The position numbers and the translations under genes were made by a program. From JBJHCA01 sp050485785 (GTDB lineage: Bacteria > Bacteroidota > Bacteroidia > Chitinophagales > Saprospiraceae), in assembly GCA_050485785.1 (NCBI GenBank), contig JBJHCA010000010.1, forward strand, positions 1 through 55,712: 55,712 nucleotides of DNA. Direction: 5' to 3'. The notes under the pieces were generated by a model. The model saw nothing but the letters and a program-made list of their open reading frames with translations, had not been told where the DNA came from and searched no databases. Positions 26,443 through 35,468 of this stretch are shown piece after piece. How positions within the stretch are numbered: position 1 is the first letter of the stretch; each line of letters begins with the position of its first letter.

Positions 26443-26450
26443 CAAAGGTA
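26443..26450 (-). promoter_or_regulatory. -7 element TACCTTTG of the SRP RNA gene
   Basis: This is an exact TAnnTTTG match placed so that transcription would start around 26436-26438, the 5' base of the SRP RNA stem. Confidence 0.7.
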
Positions 26451-26547
26451 CCTTCTTTTTTAATAGTTGCCAAGAATATTCATGCAATAATCAGCGGGGC
26501 TTTCGCGAAAAATATCGAATTTGGCGTTTCAAAGACTGAACCGGGAT

Positions 26548-27045
26548 ATGAAAACACTCACTATAGTTCGACATGCCAAATCCAGCTGGGATGTGCAAGG
26601 CCTGGCAGATCAATTCAGACCGCTCAACGAACGCGGATATCACGATGGCCATAACATGGCTTTGTGGTATGCCAATTATGCCAAGCACGCAGATATGCTG
26701 ATTTCCAGTCCGGCAGTACGGGCATACACTACAGCCATGCTGTTTGCCTCGGCCCTTCGATATCCCATGCAGCATCTGATCATTGAGCCACTGCTTTTTC
26801 ATGCAACACCCGAAACCATTGAAAATGTAGTTTACGGGATTTCCGAGTCGGCTGACACTGCCATGATTTTCGGACATAATCCCGGATTCACCTGGTTTTC
26901 GAATTCTTTTCTTGATCAGCCTGTTGACAATCTGCCAACCTGCGGTGTTGTTATACTGAAATCCAACGCTGAAACCTGGTCTGCTTTTCAACCCGGCAGC
27001 ATCGAAACACAGCACTACATGAGCCCTAAAAAGCTTTACCGGTAA
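26548..27045 (+). CDS. sixA: SixA-type phosphohistidine phosphatase
   Basis: The 165-residue protein starts at ATG 26548 (MKTLTIVRHAKSSWDVQG). The motif RHAKSSW holds the catalytic His of the histidine-phosphatase superfamily in its SixA form; SSPAVRAYTTAML and FGHNPGFTWFSN supply the remaining phosphate-pocket residues. SixA dephosphorylates phosphohistidine on signalling or transport proteins. A longer frame starting at TTG 26521 is less likely. The stop overlaps the ppk1 start (TAATG), suggesting translational coupling with polyphosphate kinase. Confidence 0.9.
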   Translation: MKTLTIVRHAKSSWDVQGLADQFRPLNERGYHDGHNMALWYANYAKHADMLISSPAVRAYTTAMLFASALRYPMQHLIIEPLLFHATPETIENVVYGISESADTAMIFGHNPGFTWFSNSFLDQPVDNLPTCGVVILKSNAETWSAFQPGSIETQHYMSPKKLYR

Positions 27046-29219
27046 TGACGGAAACAGCCTTGAACCTTCAGACTGAACCAGCTTACACTATCCCCAGGGA
27101 CATCAGTTGGCTATCGTTCAATTACCGGGTTTTGCAAGAGGCCAAAGACCCTACCGTACCATTGTTTGAACGGCTCAAATTTCTGGCTATATACTCATCC
27201 AACCTCGATGAGTTCTTCCGTGTACGTGTGGCCCATCACCGCAATTTGCTCCGTCTGCGGAAAAAGGAAAAGAAGAAACTCGATTACAATCCCGCTGATA
27301 TTTTGCGCCGGATCACTGCCATAGTCAACAAACAACAGGAGGAATTCAGCAGGATTTTTGATCAGCAAATTGTTCCGGAGCTTAGAAAACACCATATCCG
27401 TCTCCTTCGCAGGCTCGAACTGGACGAAACGCAGCGGGAGTTTGTTGAAGCGTACTTCAGGGAATATCTGCTGCCCTTTGTACAACCGGTAATGCTGATT
27501 GGCGACAAAGTGATGCCTTTCCTCAACAATGCAGCATTGTACCTCTTTGTCCACCTCAAGGATAAAAGTCACAACGAAGATGATGTTCAACCTTTTCCAT
27601 ATTTCGCATTGCTCAAGGTGCCTTCGGATCATTTGCCCAGGTTTATACGGCTGCCTTCAGTCAGTGGGCGGTATGATATTATTATCCTCGACGATATAGT
27701 CCGCCACAGTATTTCTTCACTGTTTCCCGGCTTTCATATCCTCGAAACATATTCCATCAAACTTACCCGTGATGCGGAACTGTATATTGACGATGAGTTT
27801 TCGGGAAACCTGATTGAAAAAATCAAGGAAAGCCTCAACAAACGGAATGTGGGCCCTCCTTCACGCCTGGTTTACGACCGCGAAATCCCGCCGCGACTGT
27901 TAAAATTTCTGATGGATCTGTACGACCTTTCCAAAGCAGACTTGTTGCCGGAAGGCAGGTACCACAACAACTTCGATTTCTTTGGATTCCCTGATTTTGG
28001 CATGCATCACCTGAGAAACCCGCAGGTTACCCCTTTGCGCTCACATTACCTTGACAAGCATGATACCGTATTTGAAGCAGCCAGTGAAAGAGACATACTA
28101 CTTCATTTTCCCTATCATACCTTTGAATACGTGATCAGGATGTTTGAAGAAGCGGCAGCTGATCCTGCAGTAACGCATATCAAGGTAGTCCAGTACAGGG
28201 TAGCGCAGCGATCACGCATTATGCAGGCACTAATAGAGGCCGTAGAACTGGGTAAACAGGTTACCGTTTTTGTGGAAGTTAAGGCCAGATTTGATGAGGA
28301 GGCTAATCTGCAATGGGCTGAAAAGCTGGAAGAGGCAGGTGTAAGAGTACTATACAGTTTTCCAGGGCTCAAAGTACACTCCAAGCTTGCGCTCATCATC
28401 AAACAAACAGAAACTGAAATCACCAGTCTGGCCTACCTGAGTACGGGCAACTTCAATGAGAAAACCGCCCAGATTTACAGCGATTTTGGGTTTATGACCA
28501 CTCAGCCTGATCTGACTGCAGAAGTGAGCAGGGTGTTTCATTTTCTCGAAACCACTACGGTTCCGGCAAAACCATTTGAACATCTGCTCGTGGGTCAGTT
28601 TAATCTCCGTTCCGGGATTGAACAATTGCTGGAGTTCGAAAAGAAAGAAGCCATTGCCGGTCGTAAGGCATTGTGCATCATCAAAGCCAACAGCCTTGAA
28701 GATGCTGACATGATCGAAGCCTTAAGAGATGCCGGGAATGCAGGTGTGGAGATCAGGCTCATTATCCGCGGAATTTGTTGTTTGATACCTAAAGTGAAAG
28801 GCTTTACCCAGAATATTCAGGCGATCAGCATTGTGGATAAATTCCTGGAGCATTCCCGGGTATACTATTTCTACCATGCAGGAGACGAAAAAACCTACTT
28901 ATCTTCCGCCGATTTTATGCGGCGGAATTTGAGCTACCGGATTGAAGCTGCTTTCCCGATCTACGACAGCGAATACAAAAAGGAAGTAATCGACTTTTTG
29001 CAAATTCAATGGAATGACAATATTAAGGCCAGATGGATGAACCATGGCCAAATCAATAAATACAAGCGGGAAGGCCCGGATATGGGCATCCGGAGTCAGA
29101 TAGAAACATACTACTACCTGAAGCGAAAGGAAGAAACTTTATCGCGCAAAGATCAGGACAAGCACAGCAGAGACGATAAAGAACCGCAACCCACGTCAAA
29201 ACCGGGTACTGCAGTATGA
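27045..29219 (+). CDS. ppk1: Polyphosphate kinase
   Basis: The 724-residue enzyme polymerises the gamma-phosphate of ATP into polyphosphate. The N-terminal domain begins with RDISWLSFNYRVLQEAKD and YSSNLDEFFRVRV. The catalytic PLD-like domains contain VKARFDEEANLQWAEKLEEAG, FPGLKVHSKLALI with the autophosphorylated His, and a second His motif LEHSRVYYF. GNFNEKTAQIYSDFGFMT is also canonical. Length is normal. It overlaps sixA at the 5' end and mqnB by 4 bp (ATGA) at the 3' end, so the three genes form a tight operon. The C-terminal 25 residues are a charged tail. Confidence 0.97.
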   Translation: MTETALNLQTEPAYTIPRDISWLSFNYRVLQEAKDPTVPLFERLKFLAIYSSNLDEFFRVRVAHHRNLLRLRKKEKKKLDYNPADILRRITAIVNKQQEEFSRIFDQQIVPELRKHHIRLLRRLELDETQREFVEAYFREYLLPFVQPVMLIGDKVMPFLNNAALYLFVHLKDKSHNEDDVQPFPYFALLKVPSDHLPRFIRLPSVSGRYDIIILDDIVRHSISSLFPGFHILETYSIKLTRDAELYIDDEFSGNLIEKIKESLNKRNVGPPSRLVYDREIPPRLLKFLMDLYDLSKADLLPEGRYHNNFDFFGFPDFGMHHLRNPQVTPLRSHYLDKHDTVFEAASERDILLHFPYHTFEYVIRMFEEAAADPAVTHIKVVQYRVAQRSRIMQALIEAVELGKQVTVFVEVKARFDEEANLQWAEKLEEAGVRVLYSFPGLKVHSKLALIIKQTETEITSLAYLSTGNFNEKTAQIYSDFGFMTTQPDLTAEVSRVFHFLETTTVPAKPFEHLLVGQFNLRSGIEQLLEFEKKEAIAGRKALCIIKANSLEDADMIEALRDAGNAGVEIRLIIRGICCLIPKVKGFTQNIQAISIVDKFLEHSRVYYFYHAGDEKTYLSSADFMRRNLSYRIEAAFPIYDSEYKKEVIDFLQIQWNDNIKARWMNHGQINKYKREGPDMGIRSQIETYYYLKRKEETLSRKDQDKHSRDDKEPQPTSKPGTAV

Positions 29220-29887
29220 GTAAGTTATTAGTGGTACCCACACTGGCAGAAGCCGGGGACATTATCCCGGGATTTGATTTTCATCCGGCTGGAGGAAGCA
29301 TCTGGATCTCAAGGAATGGTGCACATCTGTTAGTAACCGGTGCAGGTATTCCCAATACTATTGCAGGGCTTTTGCTTTACACTTCGCGATTTGGAATTCC
29401 TTCTGCCGCACTGCATGCAGGGATAGCCGGGGTTTATGGAAAGAAGTATAGTAAGGGCACAGTATTATGGGTGCAATCTGATGTTTTTGCGGAGATGGGT
29501 GCGGAGAATCAGGACAGCACATTGATTCCCATGAAGGATATGGGCTTCCATACCGAAACGATTCATGACATCGCATCCGGCTCTCTGAGGCCGGTGCGCA
29601 GGAACAATATGTTTTCAGATCTGCCCGCCGTGAAAAGCATCACAGTTCAGGTGGCTTCAGGCAGTGAAACCACTATCCACAAGCGCATTTCAATGTACAA
29701 TGCGGATATAGAGAATATGGAAACGGCGGCTTTTTTCTTTGTCGGACAATTGTTGGGCTACCCTTCATACGAAGCCATTCGGGCAGTTTCCAATGATGTT
29801 GAACCACGCAACCGGGAAGCCTGGCAAATAGAAACTGCTGTCCAAAATTTGAGCAAAGCAGCCAGGAAATGGTTGAATACCGGCTAA
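29216..29887 (+). CDS. mqnB: Futalosine hydrolase
   Basis: The 223-residue nucleosidase-like protein fits MqnB, which splits futalosine into hypoxanthine and dehypoxanthinyl futalosine in the alternative menaquinone route. Signs are LVTGAGIPNTIAGLL, HAGIAGVYGKKYSKGTVLWV, VASGSETTIHKR, ADIENMETAAFFF (the family Glu/Met/Glu substrate motif) and AVSNDVEPRNREAWQIETAV. Other purine-nucleoside phosphorylases are possible, but this combination favours MqnB. It shares ATGA with the end of ppk1. None of the other mqn genes is in the window. Confidence 0.9.
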   Translation: MSKLLVVPTLAEAGDIIPGFDFHPAGGSIWISRNGAHLLVTGAGIPNTIAGLLLYTSRFGIPSAALHAGIAGVYGKKYSKGTVLWVQSDVFAEMGAENQDSTLIPMKDMGFHTETIHDIASGSLRPVRRNNMFSDLPAVKSITVQVASGSETTIHKRISMYNADIENMETAAFFFVGQLLGYPSYEAIRAVSNDVEPRNREAWQIETAVQNLSKAARKWLNTG

Positions 29888-30080
29888 CCGTTGTTTTGGG
29901 CAATGAATTGTATAGCTTTTACCCTGAATTTGTAAATTCACTGATCCGGTCTGCACCATAATCCATATTTTGTGCGTTTCGGGCTAAACAGTATGGAGAT
30001 CAATGTGTGTTAAAGGGCACCGGGAAATTTGAACCGCATCCCCTTACAATGCGCTGATCAGGCCATAAGGCAGTTGATTT

Positions 30081-30695
30081 ATGGAACAGTATTACGGATA
30101 TTTAGCAGTTTTTTTTGGAGGGATAACTCTTTGTTTTTGCATGGTGGATACAGGGCATGCACAAGCTCTGCAACCACAGGATGCATTCCCTGTGTACGCA
30201 GGAAATAGTTTTCAGAATGAAAGCAGGCACAGTCCCACTAAAGCCACAATTTTATCCCTGGCATTGCCCGGAGCAGGGCAGGTGTACAATCGCAAAATCT
30301 GGAAGGTTCCCATTATCTATGCCGGGCTGGGAGCCACGGGATATGCAGTGTATTTCAACCGAAGAGAATACCAGCGATACAGGCAGGGTTACCTGGCACG
30401 GGTATCCGGCGACGAAGAACCCGACGACGAATTTACGGGTACCCAATATACTGCTCCGGTTCTTAAAGAATTTCGCGATTTCTACCGTTCCAATTATGAG
30501 CTGTCAGTATTGGGATTTGTGCTGATTTACTTGCTCAATGGTGTCGATGCTTTTGTTGATGCTCATTTGTTTGAATTTGACGTATCTGATGATCTGGGCA
30601 TTCGTGGCAGAATTACGCCGGCTTCTCAGGGAACCGGCATTGCACTGGGTATTGGCCTGTCTCCAAAAACTCAATCACCTGTACCTGTCTGGTAG
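30081..30695 (+). CDS. DUF5683 domain protein
   Basis: The 204-residue protein has an N-terminal signal (MEQYYGYLAVFFGGITLCFC) and the DUF5683 core: SPTKATILSLALPGAGQVYN, KIWKVPIIYAGLGATGYAVY with a membrane helix, and LSVLGFVLIYLLNGVDAFVD with another. It is a predicted envelope protein of unknown role, common in Bacteroidota. The motif ALPGAGQVYN is also found in other short membrane families. A perfect ATADCTCTTTGT copy (30123-30134) lies in the signal-peptide codons and is read as ITLC. It converges with the caspase gene, leaving 12 bp between the stops. Confidence 0.85.
   Translation: MEQYYGYLAVFFGGITLCFCMVDTGHAQALQPQDAFPVYAGNSFQNESRHSPTKATILSLALPGAGQVYNRKIWKVPIIYAGLGATGYAVYFNRREYQRYRQGYLARVSGDEEPDDEFTGTQYTAPVLKEFRDFYRSNYELSVLGFVLIYLLNGVDAFVDAHLFEFDVSDDLGIRGRITPASQGTGIALGIGLSPKTQSPVPVW
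30123..30134 (+). repeat. ATADCTCTTTGT motif, copy 6 (ATAACTCTTTGT)
   Basis: This is a perfect copy 42 nt after the start of the DUF5683 gene, in its direction. Eight T lie upstream, and TT rather than KG follows. Confidence 0.75.
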
Positions 30696-30707
30696 AGGTA
30701 AAGTAAA

Positions 30708-32600
30708 CTACCGAAGTCTGAAAATAAATTCGCCTCCGCGGTCACCGGTATTCACGATAACGCCATTCAGTGGTGTCTGCCGGTGCATATTGGCCACACT
30801 GATCTTGACAAACTGCTCAAGCTGTGAAGATGCAAAGGCCGGCCTTGTGTTTTGGCGGAGGTAGCTGAGTACTGCTTCGGCAAACGGGCTGTGGGTACCC
30901 AGAATGCCATCGGACACCGGCTCAAGCCTGCCTGAAACCAAGGCCCTCCGCGATTTGAATCTTCCCACCTGGTTTACAAAGCCCCGGCTTTCACTGAGCA
31001 GTGATCCTGAAAAGCAGGCATCAGCCACTACCAACACATGCCGGGCTTTCCAGCTGTTAAGATACTGATGAAAGCGCGCATTGGATAAATAGGTCTCACG
31101 CTGATCGGGATGTCCGTCATAGGGCACCCAGTATCCCCGTGCTGCTTCGGCATCGTAATCTCCATGGCCTGAAAACAACACCAGCACCTGATCATCCGGC
31201 CCAGAACGCGCTTCAATTTCCTCCAGGGCTTTGACCATGTTACTCAAGGTTGCTTCATTATTGTACAGGGTAATGATATGATCATCCTCAAACCGGTATT
31301 TCTGAATGAGAGCAGCCTGCATTTCCATTACATCTCTTACGGCGTTATTGAGCGGGCGCCATGTGCTGTATTGGTCAATACCAATGGCCAGCAACCAGTT
31401 TTTACCCTGATTGTCCATGAAATTGCCACCTGCCGCTTCGGCTATGTCAACGGTCATAGAGTCGCTGCTTCTGCGACCGGTTCGATCTGCTGCGGATATA
31501 GTTATTTCATTACTGCCGGTAAACACCGGAATTCTTGCATTGAAATTGGTTTTTACCGCTCCGGGATGATCGAGCGAGGCTGCGGCACCATTGATAAAAA
31601 CACTCTCTACCCCCTGAAAGGCAACAACATACCCCCTCACATCAATAAATGACTCCGGGGCTTCTATGGCACCTGCTGAAGCAACGGGTTCACTCACATA
31701 AATCCGGGGTGGAGACTGACGTGTTTTTCGGGCTACATAAGCTTCATCGATTTCTGCTTCCGGATCAACGCGTACCATGTAAGTTTGCCGGCTGACATTG
31801 CCGGAGGGGTCACTGGCCTCAATCAGGATCTGCTGTGTGCCCCGTGGCCTGAGCCCTATGCTTGCGGCAAAATGCACCTGGTTACTTTGGGCAGGCATGT
31901 AAATTTCTGCATCAAATCCATTAATGCGTACCCATGCAATTCCGGTCTCATCCTTAGCAGTACCTTCGATAAAGAGCTGCTCAAATGGAAACAGGTTTAT
32001 GCCGGAAGGGGCCAGACGCGGCTGGGCGATGTCTATATCGGGAGGGAGTGAATCCGTGACCATAGCTGTAAGCACAGGGCTCAGATAGGTGTTGAGCAGC
32101 CGATCCTGATCTGTTGTCAGTGATTTGGGTTCAGGTTTTGCTGAATGTTGTGTTGGGGCAGGAGTAGATTCTGTCCCGGCATCAGGATTTCTCGCAGATT
32201 GCTGACGGGACCACAAAGAGATATCCTCATTAACACTACTGCCGTCATCATTGGAATAGCCGGCTATAACCCACGCTCCTTGGCGGTTGAGTTCCAGCGG
32301 AAAAGTCCGTTCTCCTTTGCGCAGCACCAGGTCATGTGAGGGAGTGCCTTTTGCCCATTGACCTTCCAGCTTATTTCCTTCACTGATATACAATGTACCA
32401 TACCCGTGCGGGCGGTTTTGATGGAATTGCCCCCTGAATACCTTGCCGTCAGCCAACAGCCAGACTCCGGTTCCGTTATAACAATCGCCCTGGATACAAA
32501 CTCCCTGTTCTGAAGTTTGCGCCGGAGTGGAGACTGTAATGAACACGAAGAAAAAGCATAGCAGCACACCAAAACCCCTTGCCATGTCACGAGCTTTCAT
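30708..32600 (-). CDS. Secreted caspase-family (C14) protein with MORN-like repeats
   Basis: The 630-residue protein starts at ATG 32600 (MKARDMARGFGVLLCFFF) with a signal peptide ending near TPAQ. Residues about 35-85 contain MORN-like repeats (GDCYNGTGVWLLADGKVFRG, HGYGTLYISEGNKLEGQW). Two Ig-like stretches follow, and residues about 400-630 are a caspase-like domain: NWLLAIGIDQYSTWRPLNNA, the His of LFSGHGDYD (near 479) and the Cys of VVADACFSGSL (near 529). Both catalytic residues are kept. Export of a caspase-like protease is uncommon outside some Bacteroidota and Cyanobacteria; its target is unknown. Codons for DISLW hold a perfect ATADCTCTTTGT copy (32213-32224). Met6 (32585) is an alternative start. 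Confidence 0.9.
   Translation of the reverse strand: MKARDMARGFGVLLCFFFVFITVSTPAQTSEQGVCIQGDCYNGTGVWLLADGKVFRGQFHQNRPHGYGTLYISEGNKLEGQWAKGTPSHDLVLRKGERTFPLELNRQGAWVIAGYSNDDGSSVNEDISLWSRQQSARNPDAGTESTPAPTQHSAKPEPKSLTTDQDRLLNTYLSPVLTAMVTDSLPPDIDIAQPRLAPSGINLFPFEQLFIEGTAKDETGIAWVRINGFDAEIYMPAQSNQVHFAASIGLRPRGTQQILIEASDPSGNVSRQTYMVRVDPEAEIDEAYVARKTRQSPPRIYVSEPVASAGAIEAPESFIDVRGYVVAFQGVESVFINGAAASLDHPGAVKTNFNARIPVFTGSNEITISAADRTGRRSSDSMTVDIAEAAGGNFMDNQGKNWLLAIGIDQYSTWRPLNNAVRDVMEMQAALIQKYRFEDDHIITLYNNEATLSNMVKALEEIEARSGPDDQVLVLFSGHGDYDAEAARGYWVPYDGHPDQRETYLSNARFHQYLNSWKARHVLVVADACFSGSLLSESRGFVNQVGRFKSRRALVSGRLEPVSDGILGTHSPFAEAVLSYLRQNTRPAFASSQLEQFVKISVANMHRQTPLNGVIVNTGDRGGEFIFRLR
32213..32224 (-). 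repeat. ATADCTCTTTGT motif, copy 7 (ATATCTCTTTGT)
   Basis: This is a perfect copy in the body of the caspase gene, about 376 nt after its start and in its direction. GG follows. It is one of three copies not near a start codon. Confidence 0.75.
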
Positions 32601-32673
32601 GATCAATGATTCATCAATAGAGGTTTTGAAACTATTTTTGCCCGGCATGCTCAATGAATAAAATAAGATTGTG

Positions 32674-32681
32674 CAAAGTTA
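32674..32681 (-). promoter_or_regulatory. -7 element TAACTTTG upstream of the caspase gene
   Basis: This is an exact TAnnTTTG match on the minus strand, 73 nt before ATG 32600, overlapping the stop of rarA. It suggests that the caspase gene has its own promoter. Confidence 0.5.
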
Positions 32682-33953
32682 ATAACCGTATTTCTGTTGC
32701 CAAAATTGCCGCATGCGCTGTACAATCAACTCTTCCTGCTTGTTGGATGCGGGTTTGTACAGGGTAGTACCGGCAATTTTTTCGGGCAGGTACTCCTGAT
32801 CGGCAAAATGGCCTTGATAGCTGTGACTGTATTTATAGTTTTTGCCGTATCCAATTTCTTTCATGAGCCGGGTAGGGGCATTGCGCAGATGAAGCGGCAC
32901 CGGCAGGTCGCCTGTTTCGGATACCAGTGCCAGTGCTTTGTCAATAGCACTGTATGCTGAATTGCTTTTGCCGGAGGTGGCCAGGTAAATAGCTGTTTCT
33001 GATAAAATGATCCTCGCTTCGGGCATGCCTATTTTGTGAACGGCGTCAAAGCAGGATTGAGCAAGTAAAAGCGCATTGGGGTTGGCTAAACCAATGTCTT
33101 CCGCTGCAAGGATTATCATGCGCCGGGCAATGAATTTGATGTCTTCTCCTGCATGCAGCATCCTGGCAAGCCAGTACACTGCAGCATTGGGATCAGATCC
33201 GCGAACTGATTTGATAAAAGCACTGATGACATCGTAATGCTGCTCCCCGCTTTTGTCGTAACGGGCCAGGTTGCTCAATATGGTTTTGGCCACCAGCTTA
33301 TTGGTGATCTCCAGCGGTCTATTGCTGTGGCTCTGCACCACAAGTTCCAGTGCATTGTACAGTTTCCTTGCATCACCTCCCGATATCCTGAAAAGTTCTT
33401 CATATTCAGACACCTTTACATTTTCGCTGCGCAGTAACTGATCCTGTTCGATGGCCCGGGCTACCAGCTTGCGAAGCTGTTCAGAATGGAGAGGCTCAAG
33501 GATAAAAACCTGACAGCGGGAAAGAAGAGCAGAGATCACTTCAAACGAGGGGTTTTCAGTAGTGGCTCCAATCAGAACCACCGTACCCCGCTCAACTGCT
33601 CCAAGGAGTGCATCCTGCTGTGCCTTGTTAAACCGGTGAATCTCATCGATGAACAACACCGGTGCCGGCTCCCCGTTTTCTGTTAACGTACCGGCATGCT
33701 CTATGGCCTGCCTCAGGTCGCGCACACCGGAGTTAATGGCACTCAAAATAAAATGTTTTCTGCCTGTAACACCGGCCAGCAGGTATGCCAGTGAGGTTTT
33801 ACCGACACCCGGAGGCCCCCAGAAAATACAAGATGGCAGGTAACCCTTTTGAATGCTCTTTTGCAATACAGATTCATTGCCGAGGATATGCTCCTGACCA
33901 ATGAATTCATCCAATGTTGCAGGCCGCATCCGTTCGGCAAGTGGAATTTTCAT
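32679..33953 (-). CDS. rarA: Replication-associated recombination protein A
   Basis: The 424-residue AAA+ ATPase matches RarA/MgsA. The N-terminus reads PLAERMRPATLDEFIGQEHIL. Walker A is GPPGVGKTSLA, Walker B LFIDEIHRFNKAQQDALL, and sensor 1 is IGATTENPSFEV. The C-terminal part includes SAFIKSVRGSDPNAAVYWLARML and AAEDIGLANPNALL, diagnostic for RarA over clamp-loader subunits. It acts at stalled replication forks. Length and start are as expected. It lies upstream of the caspase gene, which appears to have its own promoter. Confidence 0.97.
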   Translation of the reverse strand: MKIPLAERMRPATLDEFIGQEHILGNESVLQKSIQKGYLPSCIFWGPPGVGKTSLAYLLAGVTGRKHFILSAINSGVRDLRQAIEHAGTLTENGEPAPVLFIDEIHRFNKAQQDALLGAVERGTVVLIGATTENPSFEVISALLSRCQVFILEPLHSEQLRKLVARAIEQDQLLRSENVKVSEYEELFRISGGDARKLYNALELVVQSHSNRPLEITNKLVAKTILSNLARYDKSGEQHYDVISAFIKSVRGSDPNAAVYWLARMLHAGEDIKFIARRMIILAAEDIGLANPNALLLAQSCFDAVHKIGMPEARIILSETAIYLATSGKSNSAYSAIDKALALVSETGDLPVPLHLRNAPTRLMKEIGYGKNYKYSHSYQGHFADQEYLPEKIAGTTLYKPASNKQEELIVQRMRQFWQQKYGY

Positions 33954-34033
33954 AGTAGACGAAATGTGGATACAATGTAATGGATTACTGCAATAATTCG
34001 AAGAATATTGGATGGCCTTTTTACGAGCAAATT

Positions 34034-35452
34034 TTACTCATGAACTACCCGCACAACGGCAGAGCCGCGATCTCCGGTAATCCTGTACAGGTAAATGCCC
34101 GAAGGCCACCAACCGGTTTCTATTATGTTACCGGGTAAATAGTCTGTTTTTTTCAACACCTGCCTTCCCGTCATATCAGTCACTGTTACCTGAACGGTTT
34201 GTGTATTTCCGGTATACAGCCTTACATATCCGGATGCGGGATTGGGTTGAACCATTACGTTTAATATGGCTACCTCCGGACCGGTATCAGATGATGAGGC
34301 GGGATCATAAAATATGCTCCATTCCCGGGTATGCACCGGAGCATTCATTCTGATGAGCTCAGTGTTGTCTTTAATGGTTGCCAGCAGGGTATTCATTCCT
34401 GGCATCAGCAGAGAGGCATCCAATTCGATGATGGCCGTCGTGTCGCTCAGCCATTCTTCATTGAGCTGCCAGATTACATCCAGTGTATTGGGTTCCGGCA
34501 ACAGCAGTTCCAGGCCAAATTCGCGGTTGCCGTACACAGTTACTATTTCGGAAGTGGGGAAATAGTTGAGAACCGGGTTGACCATAGTGAGAATTTTCAT
34601 GGTGGTGGCTTCGCTGCAGACACTGCAAAACGGGTGGTGTAATTGCTCCATCATGCAAGCCTGATGAGTTGGTTTGTACCACGATGAATCTCCGCTGTGC
34701 GGGTGAATGCCAATTCCAGTTCCGGGGGTAAGCCAGTTTTTCCATTTGATGGTTTCAGGATTGGGGTTTGCAGTAAGGTTTGGGCGTTCAAAGGCATACT
34801 GAGGGCCTGCCCAGTATTCATCGGCCAAACCGGCAAAGGAATGTCCCAGCTCGTGGATGGCGATCAATTTGGCACTGGTATGCATGGTGGTGGCAGCAAA
34901 AGTACCTCCTGAGCCACCGTAAAACGGCGAGTTGGCCAGCATGATCACAATATCGTATTCCGGAACCGTGGACAGAAGAGCTGCAGTAACCAGATTGGTA
35001 AATGTAGGAACTACCAGTCTGTGAATTCCGGCAAAATCAAAGGTGGTGCCAAAGTAGGTATTAGGCGCTGAAACCGGATGTGAGCCGGGCTGAGGACAGT
35101 CAGAAGCAGTGCCGGGATGCCTGATACCAGACTGCTGCGATACAACCCGCACAGCAAACACATTAAAATACTGCCGGTAGTTGGCATACGGTACTTCATC
35201 AAACAGATGGTCAATCACATCGGCCGCATCTTCCAAAAACTTTTCCATTTCGCCGGCGGTGTATCCATCGCCCAGCAGCACTACATTGAGGCAGTGATGA
35301 GTGGGGCAGTGGTATATCAGCGTGTCTTTTCCCATAACCTGCGCATGCATTGTGGTCCATGAAGCCATTGTAACCAACCAAGTCAGCAACAGGACAGGGA
35401 AGTGGCAGAAGCATGTGAGAGGATTTTGCGGTGTGATATTTTGATGATACAT
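34034..35452 (-). CDS. T9SS-exported M64-type metallopeptidase
   Basis: The 472-residue protein starts at ATG 35452 (MYHQNITPQNPLTCFC) with a long signal ending near MHAQ. The peptidase M64 (IgA-peptidase) domain occupies about 50-310. It has the zinc motif HELGHSFAGLADEYW, with two His and the catalytic Glu and an Asp downstream, and a Cys-rich stretch (CMMEQLHHPFCSVCSEA). The C-terminal 75 residues (VQPNPASGYVRLY, VTVTDMTGRQVL, PSGIYLYRI) are a type A T9SS sorting domain. It is probably released to or anchored at the surface and degrades host or environmental protein. A longer frame overlaps the upstream lipoprotein gene, so the later Met is chosen. Copy 8 of the motif overlaps its start codon on the opposite strand. 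Confidence 0.92.
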   Translation of the reverse strand: MYHQNITPQNPLTCFCHFPVLLLTWLVTMASWTTMHAQVMGKDTLIYHCPTHHCLNVVLLGDGYTAGEMEKFLEDAADVIDHLFDEVPYANYRQYFNVFAVRVVSQQSGIRHPGTASDCPQPGSHPVSAPNTYFGTTFDFAGIHRLVVPTFTNLVTAALLSTVPEYDIVIMLANSPFYGGSGGTFAATTMHTSAKLIAIHELGHSFAGLADEYWAGPQYAFERPNLTANPNPETIKWKNWLTPGTGIGIHPHSGDSSWYKPTHQACMMEQLHHPFCSVCSEATTMKILTMVNPVLNYFPTSEIVTVYGNREFGLELLLPEPNTLDVIWQLNEEWLSDTTAIIELDASLLMPGMNTLLATIKDNTELIRMNAPVHTREWSIFYDPASSSDTGPEVAILNVMVQPNPASGYVRLYTGNTQTVQVTVTDMTGRQVLKKTDYLPGNIIETGWWPSGIYLYRITGDRGSAVVRVVHE

Positions 35453-35462
35453 AACTCTTTGT
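35451..35462 (+). repeat. ATADCTCTTTGT motif, copy 8 (ATAACTCTTTGT)
   Basis: This is a perfect copy on the plus strand that overlaps the minus-strand start codon of the M64 peptidase gene. GG follows. It is oriented against the gene. Confidence 0.75.
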
Positions 35463-35468
35463 GGTGCT

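Noticed and set aside
27548..27557. CTCTTTGT inside ppk1 as an eleventh copy
   Set aside because: It is preceded by GTAC rather than ATAD, so it does not match the consensus and is probably chance.
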